From Aeromonas schubertii (GTDB lineage: Bacteria; Pseudomonadota; Gammaproteobacteria; Enterobacterales; Aeromonadaceae): a DNA stretch of 64,000 nt. Shown here piece by piece: positions 35,517 to 43,868 of the stretch; position 1 is the first letter of the stretch, and the number at the start of each line of letters is the position of its first letter. Position numbers and translations under genes: made by a program. The stretch spans positions 27,248 to 91,247 of the forward strand of contig NZ_CDDB01000017.1 in NCBI RefSeq assembly GCF_000820105.1, written 5' to 3'. The notes below the pieces were generated by a model that made no database searches, was not told the DNA's origin, and saw only the letters and a list, made by a program, of their open reading frames with translations.

Positions 35517-35582
35517 GATGTTTACCAAACTAAACGAATTTGGCCGCTATGCCCACTACTCCGGCTGTGATGTTTATCAAAC
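35517..35582 (-). repeat. pair of 14-bp direct repeats upstream of the PuuB-like gene
   Basis: On the minus strand GTTTGATAAACATC (35582-35569) and GTTTGGTAAACATC (35530-35517) differ by one base and start exactly 52 bases apart, about five helical turns. Each core (GTTT-N3-AAAC) is itself an inverted repeat, as expected for a dimeric repressor. The nearer copy lies 22 bases before the gene. Likely operators for looping or cooperative binding; the regulator is unknown. Confidence 0.6.
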
Positions 35583-35588
35583 AAAAAC

Positions 35589-35614
35589 AAAAGGCGCCCC
35601 GAAGGGCGCCTTTT
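35589..35614. terminator. terminator of the epd-pgk-fbaA operon
   Basis: AAAAGGCGCCC and GGGCGCCTTTT pair around CGAA. On the minus strand TTTTGTTTTTG follows, giving a strong terminator 26 bases after the fbaA stop. The plus-strand T-run makes it formally bidirectional. Confidence 0.9.
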
Positions 35615-35639
35615 CATGCAATCGAGGTGCTGTAACGAA

Positions 35640-36719
35640 TTACAGTACGTCGATGGCGTTCAGGTCGGAGAAAGCCTGCTCCAGACGCTTGATCATGGAA
35701 GTCTGGCCTTCACGCAGCCATACGCGCGGGTCGTAGTACTTCTTGTTCGGCTTGTCGGCACCTTCCGGGTTGCCCAGCTGGCCTTGCAGGTAAGCTTCGT
35801 TCTTCTTGTAGAAGTTCAGCAGACCTTCCCAGGTCGCCCACTGGGTGTCGGTGTCGATGTTCATCTTCACCACGCCGTAGGAGATGGACTCGCGGATCTC
35901 TTCCAGAGTGGAGCCAGAGCCACCGTGGAACACGAAGTCCAGGCTCTTGGCCGGCACACCAAACTTCTCGGAGACGTACTTCTGGGAGGCGTCCAGGATG
36001 GAGGGGGTCAGCTTGACGTTACCCGGCTTGTAAACACCGTGCACGTTGCCGAAGGAGGCAGCGATGGTGAAGCGCGGGCTGATCTTGGACAGACGCTCGT
36101 AGGCGTAAGCCACGTCTTCCGGCTGGGTGTATAGGGCGGACTGATCCATGTGGCTGTTGTCCACGCCATCTTCTTCGCCACCGGTGCAACCCAGTTCCAG
36201 CTCCAGAGTCATGTCCATCTTGGCCATGCGGGTCAGGTACTCGCAGCAGATGTCGATGTTCTCTTCCAGAGACTCTTCGGAGAGATCCAGCATGTGGGAG
36301 GAGAACAGCGGCTTGCCGGTCTCGGCGAAGTGCTTCTCGCCGGCTTCCAGCAGACCGTCGATCCACGGCAGCAGCTTCTTGGCAGCGTGGTCGGTGTGCA
36401 GGATCACCGGCACACCGTAGGCTTCGGCCACGGCGTGAACGTGCTTGGCACCGGAGATGGCACCGATGATGGCAGCCTTCTGACCTTCCAGCTTCAGACC
36501 CTTACCGGCGGTAAAGACGGCGCCGCCGTTGGAGAACTGAACGATGACCGGAGCCTTCACCTTTGCGGCCGCTTCCAGCACGGCGTTGACGGAGTCGGTA
36601 CCGACGCAGTTGACCGCCGGCAGGGCAAAGCCGTTCTCCTTGGCGACAGCGAATACCTTCTGAACGTCATCACCGGTGATAACGCCGGGTTTTACGAAGT
36701 CGAAAATCTTCTTAGACAT
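35640..36719 (-). CDS. fbaA: class II fructose-1,6-bisphosphate aldolase
   Basis: A 359-residue zinc aldolase of glycolysis/gluconeogenesis, cleaving fructose-1,6-bisphosphate to glyceraldehyde-3-phosphate and dihydroxyacetone phosphate. HTDHAAK holds the zinc ligand and the catalytic Asp; LELELGCTGGEEDGV and the phosphate-binding FHGGSGS are intact. ATG 36719 (MSKKIFDFVKPG) matches the normal family length. Codon use is strongly biased, as for highly expressed genes. Third gene after epd and pgk. Confidence 0.97.
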   Translation of the reverse strand: MSKKIFDFVKPGVITGDDVQKVFAVAKENGFALPAVNCVGTDSVNAVLEAAAKVKAPVIVQFSNGGAVFTAGKGLKLEGQKAAIIGAISGAKHVHAVAEAYGVPVILHTDHAAKKLLPWIDGLLEAGEKHFAETGKPLFSSHMLDLSEESLEENIDICCEYLTRMAKMDMTLELELGCTGGEEDGVDNSHMDQSALYTQPEDVAYAYERLSKISPRFTIAASFGNVHGVYKPGNVKLTPSILDASQKYVSEKFGVPAKSLDFVFHGGSGSTLEEIRESISYGVVKMNIDTDTQWATWEGLLNFYKKNEAYLQGQLGNPEGADKPNKKYYDPRVWLREGQTSMIKRLEQAFSDLNAIDVL

Positions 36720-36799
36720 GTTTCTCGTCCTATTCTCGTATGCCGATAAAAAATTGTGGGGGTTCATCATGAACCGGCATGGGCGGGCACATGATAGAC

Positions 36800-36827
36800 G
36801 AAACGGGAGGCTTTTGCCCCCCGTTTC
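36800..36827 (-). other. 12-bp stem-loop between pgk and fbaA
   Basis: GAAACGGGAGGC (36800-36811) pairs with GCCCCCCGTTTC (36816-36827) with one G-U wobble and a 4-base loop. No U-tract follows on the minus strand. In E. coli the epd-pgk-fba transcript is processed in this region; here the hairpin may likewise separate and stabilise the fbaA message. Confidence 0.55.
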
Positions 36828-36836
36828 GGGTCACGA

Positions 36837-38000
36837 TCAGGCTTTGGCGCGCTCTTCCAGGATGGCGACGGCCGGCAGCTTCTTGCCCTCTACAAACTCC
36901 AGGAAGGCGCCGCCGCCGGTGGAGATGTAGGAGACCTTGTCGGCAATGCCGAACTTGTCGATGGCGGCCAGTGTGTCACCACCGCCAGCGATGGAGAAGG
37001 CCGGGGATTCGGCGATGGCGCGGGCGATCACTTCGGTACCCTTGGCGAACTGGTCAAACTCGAACACGCCGACCGGACCGTTCCACAGGATGGTCTTGGC
37101 GTTCATGATGATGTCGGCCAGGGCCTTGGCGGAATCCGGACCGATGTCGAAGATCATGTCGTCGTCAGACACGTCAGCCACAGACTTGGTGGTGGCCGGG
37201 GTGGTCTCGGAGAACTCTTTACCCACGACCACGTCGGTGGTGGCCGGGATGGAGGTCTCGGCAGCCAGCTTCTTGGCGGTGTCGATCAAGTCGTGCTCGC
37301 ACAGGGACTTGCCGACGTTGTGACCGGCAGCGGCGATGAAGGTGTTGGCGATGCCACCACCGACCACCAGCTGGTCAGCGATCTTGGAGAGGGACTCCAG
37401 TACGGTCAGCTTGGTGGAGACCTTGGAGCCACCGACGATGGCAACCATGGGACGAGCCGGGTTGTCCATGGCCTTGCCGAGGGCTTCCAGCTCACCAGCC
37501 AGCAGCGGGCCGGCACAGGCAACCGGCGCGTACTGAGCCACACCGTAGGTGGAGCCTTCGGCGCGGTGGGCGGTACCAAATGCATCCATTACAAAGACGT
37601 CACACAGGGCGGCGTACTTCTTGGCCAGCTCTTCGGTGTTCTTCTTCTCACCCTTGTTGAAACGGCAGTTTTCCAGAACGACCAGCTCACCGGCGGCGAC
37701 GTCCACGCCATCCAGGTAATCCTTGGCCAGGCGAACTTCGCAGGACAGAGCGTCTTTCAGATAGTTGACGACCGGTTGCAGGGAGAACTCTTCGTTGTAC
37801 TCGCCTTCGGTCGGACGACCCAGGTGGGAGGTGATCATCAGCTTGGCACCCTTCTCCAGCGCCAGCTTGATGGTCGGCAGGGTGGCTTTGATCCGTGCAT
37901 CGGAGGTGACCTTGCCGTCTTTTACCGGCACGTTCAGGTCAGCACGGATCAGGACGCGTTTACCAGCCAGATCCAGGTCGGTCATCTTGATAACAGACAT
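36837..38000 (-). CDS. pgk: phosphoglycerate kinase
   Basis: A 387-residue glycolytic kinase converting 1,3-bisphosphoglycerate and ADP to 3-phosphoglycerate and ATP. The N-domain substrate motif [22 protein letters not shown], the C-domain nucleotide region [17 protein letters not shown] and [16 protein letters not shown] are complete. Preceded by epd (62-base gap) and followed by fbaA, an arrangement shared with many gammaproteobacteria. Confidence 0.97.
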   Translation of the reverse strand: MSVIKMTDLDLAGKRVLIRADLNVPVKDGKVTSDARIKATLPTIKLALEKGAKLMITSHLGRPTEGEYNEEFSLQPVVNYLKDALSCEVRLAKDYLDGVDVAAGELVVLENCRFNKGEKKNTEELAKKYAALCDVFVMDAFGTAHRAEGSTYGVAQYAPVACAGPLLAGELEALGKAMDNPARPMVAIVGGSKVSTKLTVLESLSKIADQLVVGGGIANTFIAAAGHNVGKSLCEHDLIDTAKKLAAETSIPATTDVVVGKEFSETTPATTKSVADVSDDDMIFDIGPDSAKALADIIMNAKTILWNGPVGVFEFDQFAKGTEVIARAIAESPAFSIAGGGDTLAAIDKFGIADKVSYISTGGGAFLEFVEGKKLPAVAILEERAKA

Positions 38001-38062
38001 ATTCAGTCCTCTATATTTTTCCAGGTAATGTTAAAAACAGTAACCTTGTCCCCGGGGCAGGC

Positions 38063-39073
38063 TCAGCCTGCAACCATCATGGCCCGGGTGGTATCCAGCA
38101 TCCGATTCGCGAAGCCCCATTCGTTATCGCACCACATCAACATCTTGACGAGGTTGGCATCGCTCACCCGGGTCTGGGTACCATCAATGATGCACGAATG
38201 GGCATCATGATTGAAATCGACGGAGACCAGGGGCTCTTCCGTGTAATCCAGAATACCCAGTAATGTACCTCTGGATGCCCGTTGCAGGGCTTGATTTACG
38301 TCAGAAACCGACACTTTTTTTCGCACCGTGATACTCAAATCCATGGCGGTGACATTGATGGTGGGCACCCGTACCGCGATCGCTTCGAACTTGCCGGCGA
38401 AGTGGGGCAGGATACGCTCCAGCCCCTTGGCCAGCTTGGTGTCCACCGGGATGATGGATTGGCTGGCGGCCCGGGTTCGGCGCAGATCACCGTGGTAGGC
38501 GTCGATCACCTGCTGGTCATGCATGGATGAGTGAATTGTAGTAATAGTACCACAATTTATTTCGAATTCTCGATGCAATGTTTCGATGACGGGGACCACG
38601 CAGTTGGTGGTACAGGAGGCGTTGGAGACGATCCGTTCACGCCCGCTCAGCACCCCGTGATTGACCCCGTAGACGATGGTCGCGTCCACATCCGCATCGG
38701 CCGGATGGGAGAAGAGCACCTTGCCAGCCCCCGCCGCCAGATGCTTCTCGGCATCCGTGCGCGAGCCAAACACGCCGGTGCAGTCCAGCACCACATCAAC
38801 CTTCAGTGCCCGCCACGGCAGATTGGCCGGATCACTCTCGGCAAACAGGGGGATGAGATCCTCGCCCACCTGCATGCTGTTGCCCGCCAGCTCGACCGGG
38901 AAGCGGAAACGACCGTGACTGGTGTCATAGCGAGTGAGGTGCGCCATGGCCTTGGGATCGGCCAGCTCGTTGATGGCCACTATCTTGATGTTCTTGTCGC
39001 GGCCGCTCTCGTAGAGGGCGCGCAGCACGTTGCGGCCGATGCGGCCATAGCCGTTGATGGCAATGCGGATCAT
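38063..39073 (-). CDS. epd: erythrose-4-phosphate dehydrogenase
   Basis: A 336-residue GAPDH-family enzyme with NAD-binding [19 protein letters not shown] and catalytic Cys in [13 protein letters not shown] (about 154). The epd subgroup rather than gapA is indicated by the gene order epd-pgk-fba and by segments such as [20 protein letters not shown]. It makes 4-phosphoerythronate for pyridoxal phosphate synthesis. Its ATG overlaps the ROK kinase stop (ATGA). Confidence 0.92.
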   Translation of the reverse strand: MIRIAINGYGRIGRNVLRALYESGRDKNIKIVAINELADPKAMAHLTRYDTSHGRFRFPVELAGNSMQVGEDLIPLFAESDPANLPWRALKVDVVLDCTGVFGSRTDAEKHLAAGAGKVLFSHPADADVDATIVYGVNHGVLSGRERIVSNASCTTNCVVPVIETLHREFEINCGTITTIHSSMHDQQVIDAYHGDLRRTRAASQSIIPVDTKLAKGLERILPHFAGKFEAIAVRVPTINVTAMDLSITVRKKVSVSDVNQALQRASRGTLLGILDYTEEPLVSVDFNHDAHSCIIDGTQTRVSDANLVKMLMWCDNEWGFANRMLDTTRAMMVAG

Positions 39074-39990
39074 CGGAGCAAAGCCTCCTTGAAGGTGCCT
39101 CTGGCCAGCAGGGCCGCACCGAATACGCCGGCGCTGTCACCCAGGGTTGGCCTGATGATAGGGGTGGTGAATCTGGGGTTGAAGAGATAAGGCAACACGC
39201 TCTGGCGTCCGGCGCTGTACAGGCTCTCGATGTTGCCGACACCGCCACCGATGACGATGACATCGGGGTCGAGGATGTTGACCACGTTGGCGATGGCCTG
39301 ACCAAACAGGCGGTGCAACCGGTCCAGGGTCTGACGGGCATGGGCATCGTGAGAGGCCGCTGCGGCAATCTGGGGCAAGTGGAGCAGGCGCTGGCTCTTC
39401 TCCCGGTACCAGGCCTCCAGGGCCGGACCCGAGATGAAGGTCTCGACACAGCCGCGCTTGCCACAGTAACACTCGGGACCGTCGGGGGAGAGCACGTTGT
39501 GGCCCCACTCGCCGGCGATGCCGTGGTGACCGTTGAGGATGCGACCATCGACCACTATTCCGGAGCCGACCCCGGTGCCCATGATGATGCCAAACACCAC
39601 CCGCGCCTCGGGAAACTGATCACGCACGGCGCCCAGGTGGGTTTCGGCCAGGGCGAAACAGTTGGCATCGTTGGCGATGAGGACAGGCATGGCGAGTCTG
39701 GCTTCCAGATCTTCCTTGAGGGGACGGCCGTTGAGCTCGGTGGTGTTGCAGTTCTTCATCACCCCGGTCTGGGGATCCCGTGCCCCGGGAGTCCCTATGC
39801 CGAGCCGCTCGGGGCGAGCTCCCAGCATGGCCACACAGCGCTCGACCAGGGTAGCTATCCCCTCAAGGATGCCCGCATACCCCTGATCGCGGGGAGTGGC
39901 CTGCCGCTCGCGCAGCACCACCCTGTCCCCCTCCAGCACCACGCACTCCATCTTGGTGCCACCCAGATCGACTCCCCAGTCCTGGCTCAT
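39070..39990 (-). CDS. ROK-family sugar kinase, Mak/fructokinase-like
   Basis: A 306-residue ROK kinase. The N-terminal ATP-phosphate motif [14 protein letters not shown], the sugar-site [10 protein letters not shown] (catalytic Asp), [21 protein letters not shown] and the zinc motif [15 protein letters not shown] are all intact. Overall similarity to E. coli Mak (fructokinase) is clear by eye, though N-acetylglucosamine kinase NagK is closely related. AGGAG lies 7 bases before ATG 39990. Its stop overlaps the epd start, so the kinase is the first gene of a glycolytic operon, an arrangement not standard in E. coli. Confidence 0.85.
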   Translation of the reverse strand: MSQDWGVDLGGTKMECVVLEGDRVVLRERQATPRDQGYAGILEGIATLVERCVAMLGARPERLGIGTPGARDPQTGVMKNCNTTELNGRPLKEDLEARLAMPVLIANDANCFALAETHLGAVRDQFPEARVVFGIIMGTGVGSGIVVDGRILNGHHGIAGEWGHNVLSPDGPECYCGKRGCVETFISGPALEAWYREKSQRLLHLPQIAAAASHDAHARQTLDRLHRLFGQAIANVVNILDPDVIVIGGGVGNIESLYSAGRQSVLPYLFNPRFTTPIIRPTLGDSAGVFGAALLARGTFKEALLR

Positions 39991-40007
39991 GCTCACTCCT
40001 GATTCCA

Positions 40008-40027
40008 TGCCCCCGGCAAAGGGGGCA
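40008..40027 (-). other. leader stem-loop upstream of the ROK kinase
   Basis: TGCCCCC (40008-40014) pairs perfectly with GGGGGCA (40021-40027) around a 6-base loop. It sits about 10 bases before the kinase ribosome site in the presumed mRNA leader. It could affect translation or mRNA stability. Confidence 0.4.
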
Positions 40028-40039
40028 GTGTAACACCTT

Positions 40040-40072
40040 GCCGAAAACAAGACAGGGCCCGCAGGCCCTGTC
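40040..40072 (-). terminator. terminator of fkpA
   Basis: GACAGGGCC (40051-40059) and GGCCCTGTC (40064-40072) pair. On the minus strand CTTGTTTTC follows. Located 19 bases after the fkpA stop. Confidence 0.8.
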
Positions 40073-40091
40073 TCTTCATCATGGCAATGGC

Positions 40092-40901
40092 TTACTTCTT
40101 GGCCTGCTCTTTGGCGTCGTCGGCAGCCGGCTTCTCGATGGCCAGCAGCTCAACGTCAAACACCAGTACGGAGTTGGCCGGGATGGAGCCAGCACCGTGC
40201 TCGCCATAGGCCAGCTTGGACGGCAGGACGAACTTGAACTTGGAGCCGACCGGCATCAGTTGCACGCCTTCGGTCCAACCCGGGATCACCTGGTTGAGGG
40301 GGAAGGTGGCCGGCTCACCACGATCGACCGAGCTGTCGAACTTGGTGCCGTCGATCAGGGTACCCGTGTAGTGCACCTTGACGATATCGGTGGCCTTGGG
40401 CTTGGCGCCCTCACCCATCTTCTCGACCTGGTACTGCAGGCCGGATTCGGTGGTCTTGACCCCTTCCTTCTTGGCGTTATCGGCCAGGAAGGCCTCACCC
40501 TTCTTCAGGTTGTCGGCAGACTCTTGCTCGGCCTTGACCTTGGAGAGCTCGTTGATCTTGGCATCATAGGCCTGCAGGGCCTTCTGGATCTCCTCGTCGC
40601 TCATGGAGGCGCTCTTGGCCAGACCGTCGGTCACCCCTTTGAGGATGACGCTGTTGTCCAGCTTGATACCCAGCTCCTGCTGACGCTCCAGGGTATTGGC
40701 GATATAGCGCCCCATGGAGAGACCGATGGCGTAACCGGATTGCTCCTCAAAGCTCTTGGCGTCGGCCTTGGCACCCTCGGCCGGCTTGGCGGCTTCGGTC
40801 TTGGTCTCGGCGGGAGCCGCCGGCTTCTCGTCCTTCTGGCACGCAGTCAGACCTACGGATACGGCAGCAGCCAGCAGGGACATCTTCAGAAATTTGTTCA
40901 T
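40092..40901 (-). CDS. fkpA: FKBP-type peptidyl-prolyl isomerase FkpA
   Basis: A 269-residue folding factor. Its signal peptide ends in a lipobox-like LTAC, so this form may be lipid-anchored in the periplasm rather than soluble. A low-complexity Ala/Lys/Glu linker, the helical dimerisation domain (about 45-150) and the C-terminal FKBP domain (about 160-255) with VKVHYTGTLIDGTKFDSS and VIPGWTEGVQLMPVGSKFKF follow. ATG 40901 is selected with GGAG 8 bases upstream. A Lys-rich tail ends the protein. Confidence 0.93.
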   Translation of the reverse strand: MNKFLKMSLLAAAVSVGLTACQKDEKPAAPAETKTEAAKPAEGAKADAKSFEEQSGYAIGLSMGRYIANTLERQQELGIKLDNSVILKGVTDGLAKSASMSDEEIQKALQAYDAKINELSKVKAEQESADNLKKGEAFLADNAKKEGVKTTESGLQYQVEKMGEGAKPKATDIVKVHYTGTLIDGTKFDSSVDRGEPATFPLNQVIPGWTEGVQLMPVGSKFKFVLPSKLAYGEHGAGSIPANSVLVFDVELLAIEKPAADDAKEQAKK

Positions 40902-41018
40902 CAGTTTCTCCAAAACGTAAAACCGCTCTCGATTCCTTCTTGAAATGAGAGGTTTATGGCAACAAACGCCTTATACTAACCCTCGAATTCGGGCGAACAA
41001 GAGCATGAGACAGGAAAA

Positions 41019-41990
41019 ATGCAAAAAAGTGCCATCCTATTTCTGTTGTGCCCCCTGCTGCTCTATGGCTGCGACAAAAACGCGGTGCAGCCCCAGCAGA
41101 CCCGAGAACTCTCCTACCAGGGGGCGCTGACCGCCGATCTCTCTGCCGATAGCCACACGGCACTGGTTTCCACGGCTCAGCAGATGACGGTGTGGGACCT
41201 GAAAGAAGACAGGCAACGCTATCGTTGGGAGATGCCCTCCCCGGATGGCAACCTGGTCTTCGTCACCCGCTTCTCCCCCGCTGCAAGCCATGCGGTCACG
41301 GCCACCCCCACCACCTTCTCGCTCTGGAGCCTCGCGGATGGCCACTCGGTCGGCTTCTACTCCCTGCCCGAATCACGTCTGCGCGACATCACCCTCTCGG
41401 AGAGCGGGCGCTTCGTGCTGATTGGACGCGAGGATGGCAAGGCGGAGTTTGTAGACCTCACCACAGGCCGACGCTTGCAGTTCCTTGGCCACAGCGAGCA
41501 GGTCAATACCGTAGACCTTTCCGCCAACGGCCGCTATGCCCTGACCGGGGGTAATGATTACACCGCCTACCTGTGGGACACCCAAAGCGGTCAGGTGATC
41601 CATCGCTTCAACCATGGCAGTCGGGTCACCCTGGTACGCCTCGATCCCCGGGGGCGCTATGCCTTTACCGCCAGCAGCATGGGCCAGGCTCGCATCTGGG
41701 AGCTGGTCAGCGGCAAAGAGGTGAGCCGGTTGCAGATGAAGCATCGCCAGGAGATCTACAGCGCCGCCCGGTTCGTCAACGACGGCCAGTGGCTGCTGAC
41801 CGGCTCGCCCTCACGCCAGGCCAACCTGTGGCGGGTGAGTGACGGAGCCCCTCTGGACGAGTGGCTGGTCACCCCCAGAGAAGGCCCCCGCCCCTCCAGC
41901 GCTGTGGTCTATGGCGTGGCTTTGGGCGACAATAGCCGGGTTGTCACTGTCAGCTCCAGCGGCCTGGCCGAGACCTGGAGCCTCAAGTAA
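41019..41990 (+). CDS. WD40-repeat lipoprotein
   Basis: A 323-residue envelope protein. The signal peptide ends in a lipobox (LLYGC, Cys about 18). The rest is a series of WD40-like blades, for example FLGHSEQVNTVDLSANGRYA followed by YLWDTQSGQ, plus RIWELVSGK, LWRVSDG and a closing AETWSLK, enough for about seven blades. It probably forms a beta-propeller docking platform in the periplasm. It lies 9 bases before slyX and diverges from fkpA, and SlyX/FkpA/SlyD folding-factor neighbours suggest an envelope role. Function unknown. Confidence 0.8.
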   Translation: MQKSAILFLLCPLLLYGCDKNAVQPQQTRELSYQGALTADLSADSHTALVSTAQQMTVWDLKEDRQRYRWEMPSPDGNLVFVTRFSPAASHAVTATPTTFSLWSLADGHSVGFYSLPESRLRDITLSESGRFVLIGREDGKAEFVDLTTGRRLQFLGHSEQVNTVDLSANGRYALTGGNDYTAYLWDTQSGQVIHRFNHGSRVTLVRLDPRGRYAFTASSMGQARIWELVSGKEVSRLQMKHRQEIYSAARFVNDGQWLLTGSPSRQANLWRVSDGAPLDEWLVTPREGPRPSSAVVYGVALGDNSRVVTVSSSGLAETWSLK

Positions 41991-41999
41991 AGGAAGGTT

Positions 42000-42218
42000 A
42001 TGGAAAAGCAGCAGTTGCTCGAACGCATCGAAACCCTGGAGAGCCGTCTGGCCTACGCCGAATACACGGTGGAGCAGCTCAACGAAGAGGTGACGGTGCA
42101 GGGGCGCGAACTCGACAAGATGCGCCAACTGGTCCATCTGCTGGCAGATAAGTTCAAGGCGATGCAGCCGACCCAGATTGCCAGCATGGCCGAAGAGACA
42201 CCGCCGCCTCACTACTGA
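42000..42218 (+). CDS. slyX: SlyX-family coiled-coil protein
   Basis: A 72-residue protein predicted to be one long coiled coil with heptad Leu/Val (LLERIETLESRLAYAEYTVE) and the SlyX C-terminal motif ending PPPHY. AGGAAGG precedes the ATG by 3-4 bases. It is adjacent to slyD as in enterics. Function unknown. Confidence 0.92.
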   Translation: MEKQQLLERIETLESRLAYAEYTVEQLNEEVTVQGRELDKMRQLVHLLADKFKAMQPTQIASMAEETPPPHY

Positions 42219-42228
42219 GCGGCGACAA

Positions 42229-42253
42229 AAAAGCCCGCATCACGCGGGCTTTT
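42229..42253. terminator. bidirectional terminator between slyX and slyD
   Basis: AAAAGCCCGC and GCGGGCTTTT pair around ATCAC. T-runs occur on both strands (TTTTG plus, TTTTTTG minus), serving the two convergent genes. Confidence 0.92.
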
Positions 42254-42266
42254 GTCATTCTGGCTA

Positions 42267-42884
42267 TCAATGATGATGGCCCTTGCCACCACAACCGCCA
42301 CCACCGCAGCAGCCGCCATGGCCTTGCTCTTCGTCATCATGATGGTGGTGACCACCGCCACAGCAGCCGCCGTGGTCATGATCGTGGTCGTGATCATGAT
42401 GGTGATGACCGCCGCAACCACCTTCACCATGAACATGGCCATGAGCCAGCTCTTCGGCGGTGGCCGGACGCACATCCTTGATCTCGACCTTGAAGCCCAG
42501 GGTCACGCCCGCCAGGGGATGGTTGCCATCGACCTTGACGAACGCCTCGGAGACCTCGACCACGGTCACCGGACGGTGGCCATCGTCGGTCTCGGCCACG
42601 AAGGTATCACCCTCGGCGACATCCATGCCGTCAAACAGCTCACCGGGAACCTCTTGAACCAGCCCCTCATCGTATTCGCCGTAGGCCTGCTCGGGGCTCA
42701 GGGTCACCTCAAAGGCATCGCCCACGGCGCGACCTTCCAGAGCCGCTTCCAGGCCGGAGACCAGGTAACGGGTACCGTGCATATAAACCAGCGGCTCTTT
42801 GCCGACCGTGGTATCGATCACCTCGCCGTGCTCGTCGGTAACCGTGTATTCCAGCGTAACTACGCTCAGGGGAGCTACTTTCAT
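42267..42884 (-). CDS. slyD: FKBP-type isomerase and metallochaperone SlyD
   Basis: A 205-residue prolyl isomerase: FKBP core (VVTLEYTVTDEHGEVIDTT, GLEAALEGRAVGD), inserted chaperone flap, and a C-terminal metal-binding tail. By my count the tail after about residue 145 holds 19 His and 6 Cys, including HHHHDHDHDHDH. SlyD supplies nickel for hydrogenase maturation in E. coli. ATG 42884 (MKVAPLSVVTLEY) is the family start; upstream in-frame sequence overlaps the promoter. Confidence 0.95.
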   Translation of the reverse strand: MKVAPLSVVTLEYTVTDEHGEVIDTTVGKEPLVYMHGTRYLVSGLEAALEGRAVGDAFEVTLSPEQAYGEYDEGLVQEVPGELFDGMDVAEGDTFVAETDDGHRPVTVVEVSEAFVKVDGNHPLAGVTLGFKVEIKDVRPATAEELAHGHVHGEGGCGGHHHHDHDHDHDHGGCCGGGHHHHDDEEQGHGGCCGGGGCGGKGHHH

Positions 42885-42953
42885 GTCAGGAATCCTGCTG
42901 AGTGAAAAAACGGCCCAAGCATAACCGAAAACCACCGCCTCGCCTATGCCTCA

Positions 42954-43157
42954 TCAAGGGCGAAAGACGCCGATCACCTCCTCCTCTGCCCGGGTCACCC
43001 GGGTCACCTCTTCGCTGGGGCGCACCTGAGTGTCACCGCACTCGCTACAGGTCACCTTCTCGACTCCATGCTCCAGATACAGCATCATGGTGTCCATTTT
43101 GCCGCAGGCGGGACAGACCGCCCCGGCGATAAAGCGTTTTTTACGTCGGGTTTCCAT
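42954..43157 (-). CDS. yheV: YheV-family zinc-ribbon protein
   Basis: A 67-residue protein with a four-Cys ribbon, CPACGKMD and CSECGD, after a basic start METRRKKRF. It matches YheV, which lies near slyD in E. coli. Probably binds zinc; role unknown. Cotranscription with slyD (69-base gap) is possible. Confidence 0.88.
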   Translation of the reverse strand: METRRKKRFIAGAVCPACGKMDTMMLYLEHGVEKVTCSECGDTQVRPSEEVTRVTRAEEEVIGVFRP

Positions 43158-43196
43158 TTGTGTTACCTCCCGGCAGCATCATATCAGGGTTTCCTC

Positions 43197-43820
43197 ATGC
43201 ATCACGCCATCGAATTTCTCACCGGTCACGCGGCCGCCCTCTCCTTTGGCAAGCGCCTGCGCCTTCCCCAGGGACGATTGCTGCAGGTTCGCCACGGCAT
43301 GGGGTTACTGCGCCTTGGCAACCGGGAGCAACTGCTCTGTGACGGGGAGTGCTTCTGGCTCCCGGCCGACTGCCTGGCCGCCTTCACGCCCTTGCGCGGT
43401 AGCCAATGGCGGGAGGCTCGCTTCTCGGTACGTCAACCCCAGCCCTCCCTGTCGGGCTGGCTGCGCCCCTCCCCCCTGCTCGAGGCCCTGCTCGACGATC
43501 TGACCCAATGGCAAGAGGAGCGAGAGTGGCAAGGCCCCTATGGGGATCGTCTGCGGGTCCTGTCCGACCTGCTGCTGCGTCACCCGCTGCACCCTGAGCC
43601 GACACCCACGACGCTGCAACAGGAGTGGCAAGGGCTCAACCAGGGGCTCATCCCCGCCGAGGTGAGTGAGGATCTGGCGGCACTGGTGGCCCAGTATCGC
43701 CTGATCCGTGCCGATCGTCAGCTCAAGGGAGGGCAAGCTATCGCCCCCGTACTCGCGGCGCTGGGCTACCCGGATGAACTGAGCTGGCAACAAGAATTAG
43801 CCTGCTGGCTACAGGAGTGA
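43197..43820 (+). CDS. putative AraC-like regulator with shortened DNA-binding half
   Basis: A 207-residue protein. Residues about 10-80 look like the cupin sensor arm of AraC-type regulators (RLLQVRHGMGLLRLGNREQL, CFWLPADCLAAF). The C-terminal third ends YRLIRADRQLKGGQAIAPVL then ALGYPDELSWQQEL, resembling only the second helix-turn-helix of an AraC domain. The protein stops soon after, so the domain may be atypical or partly lost. ATG 43197 with AGGG 9 bases upstream. It diverges from yheV and precedes an orphan solute-binding protein. DNA binding is unproven. Confidence 0.5.
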   Translation: MHHAIEFLTGHAAALSFGKRLRLPQGRLLQVRHGMGLLRLGNREQLLCDGECFWLPADCLAAFTPLRGSQWREARFSVRQPQPSLSGWLRPSPLLEALLDDLTQWQEEREWQGPYGDRLRVLSDLLLRHPLHPEPTPTTLQQEWQGLNQGLIPAEVSEDLAALVAQYRLIRADRQLKGGQAIAPVLAALGYPDELSWQQELACWLQE

Positions 43821-43868
43821 TCGCCACGCCTCCCCTATGCTGTTAACAGTGAGCAGAGGAGGCAAACC

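Noticed and set aside
43388-43400. GCGGTAGC sequence as an ops element for RfaH
   Set aside because: It is incomplete and lies inside a coding gene, not in the leader of a long operon.
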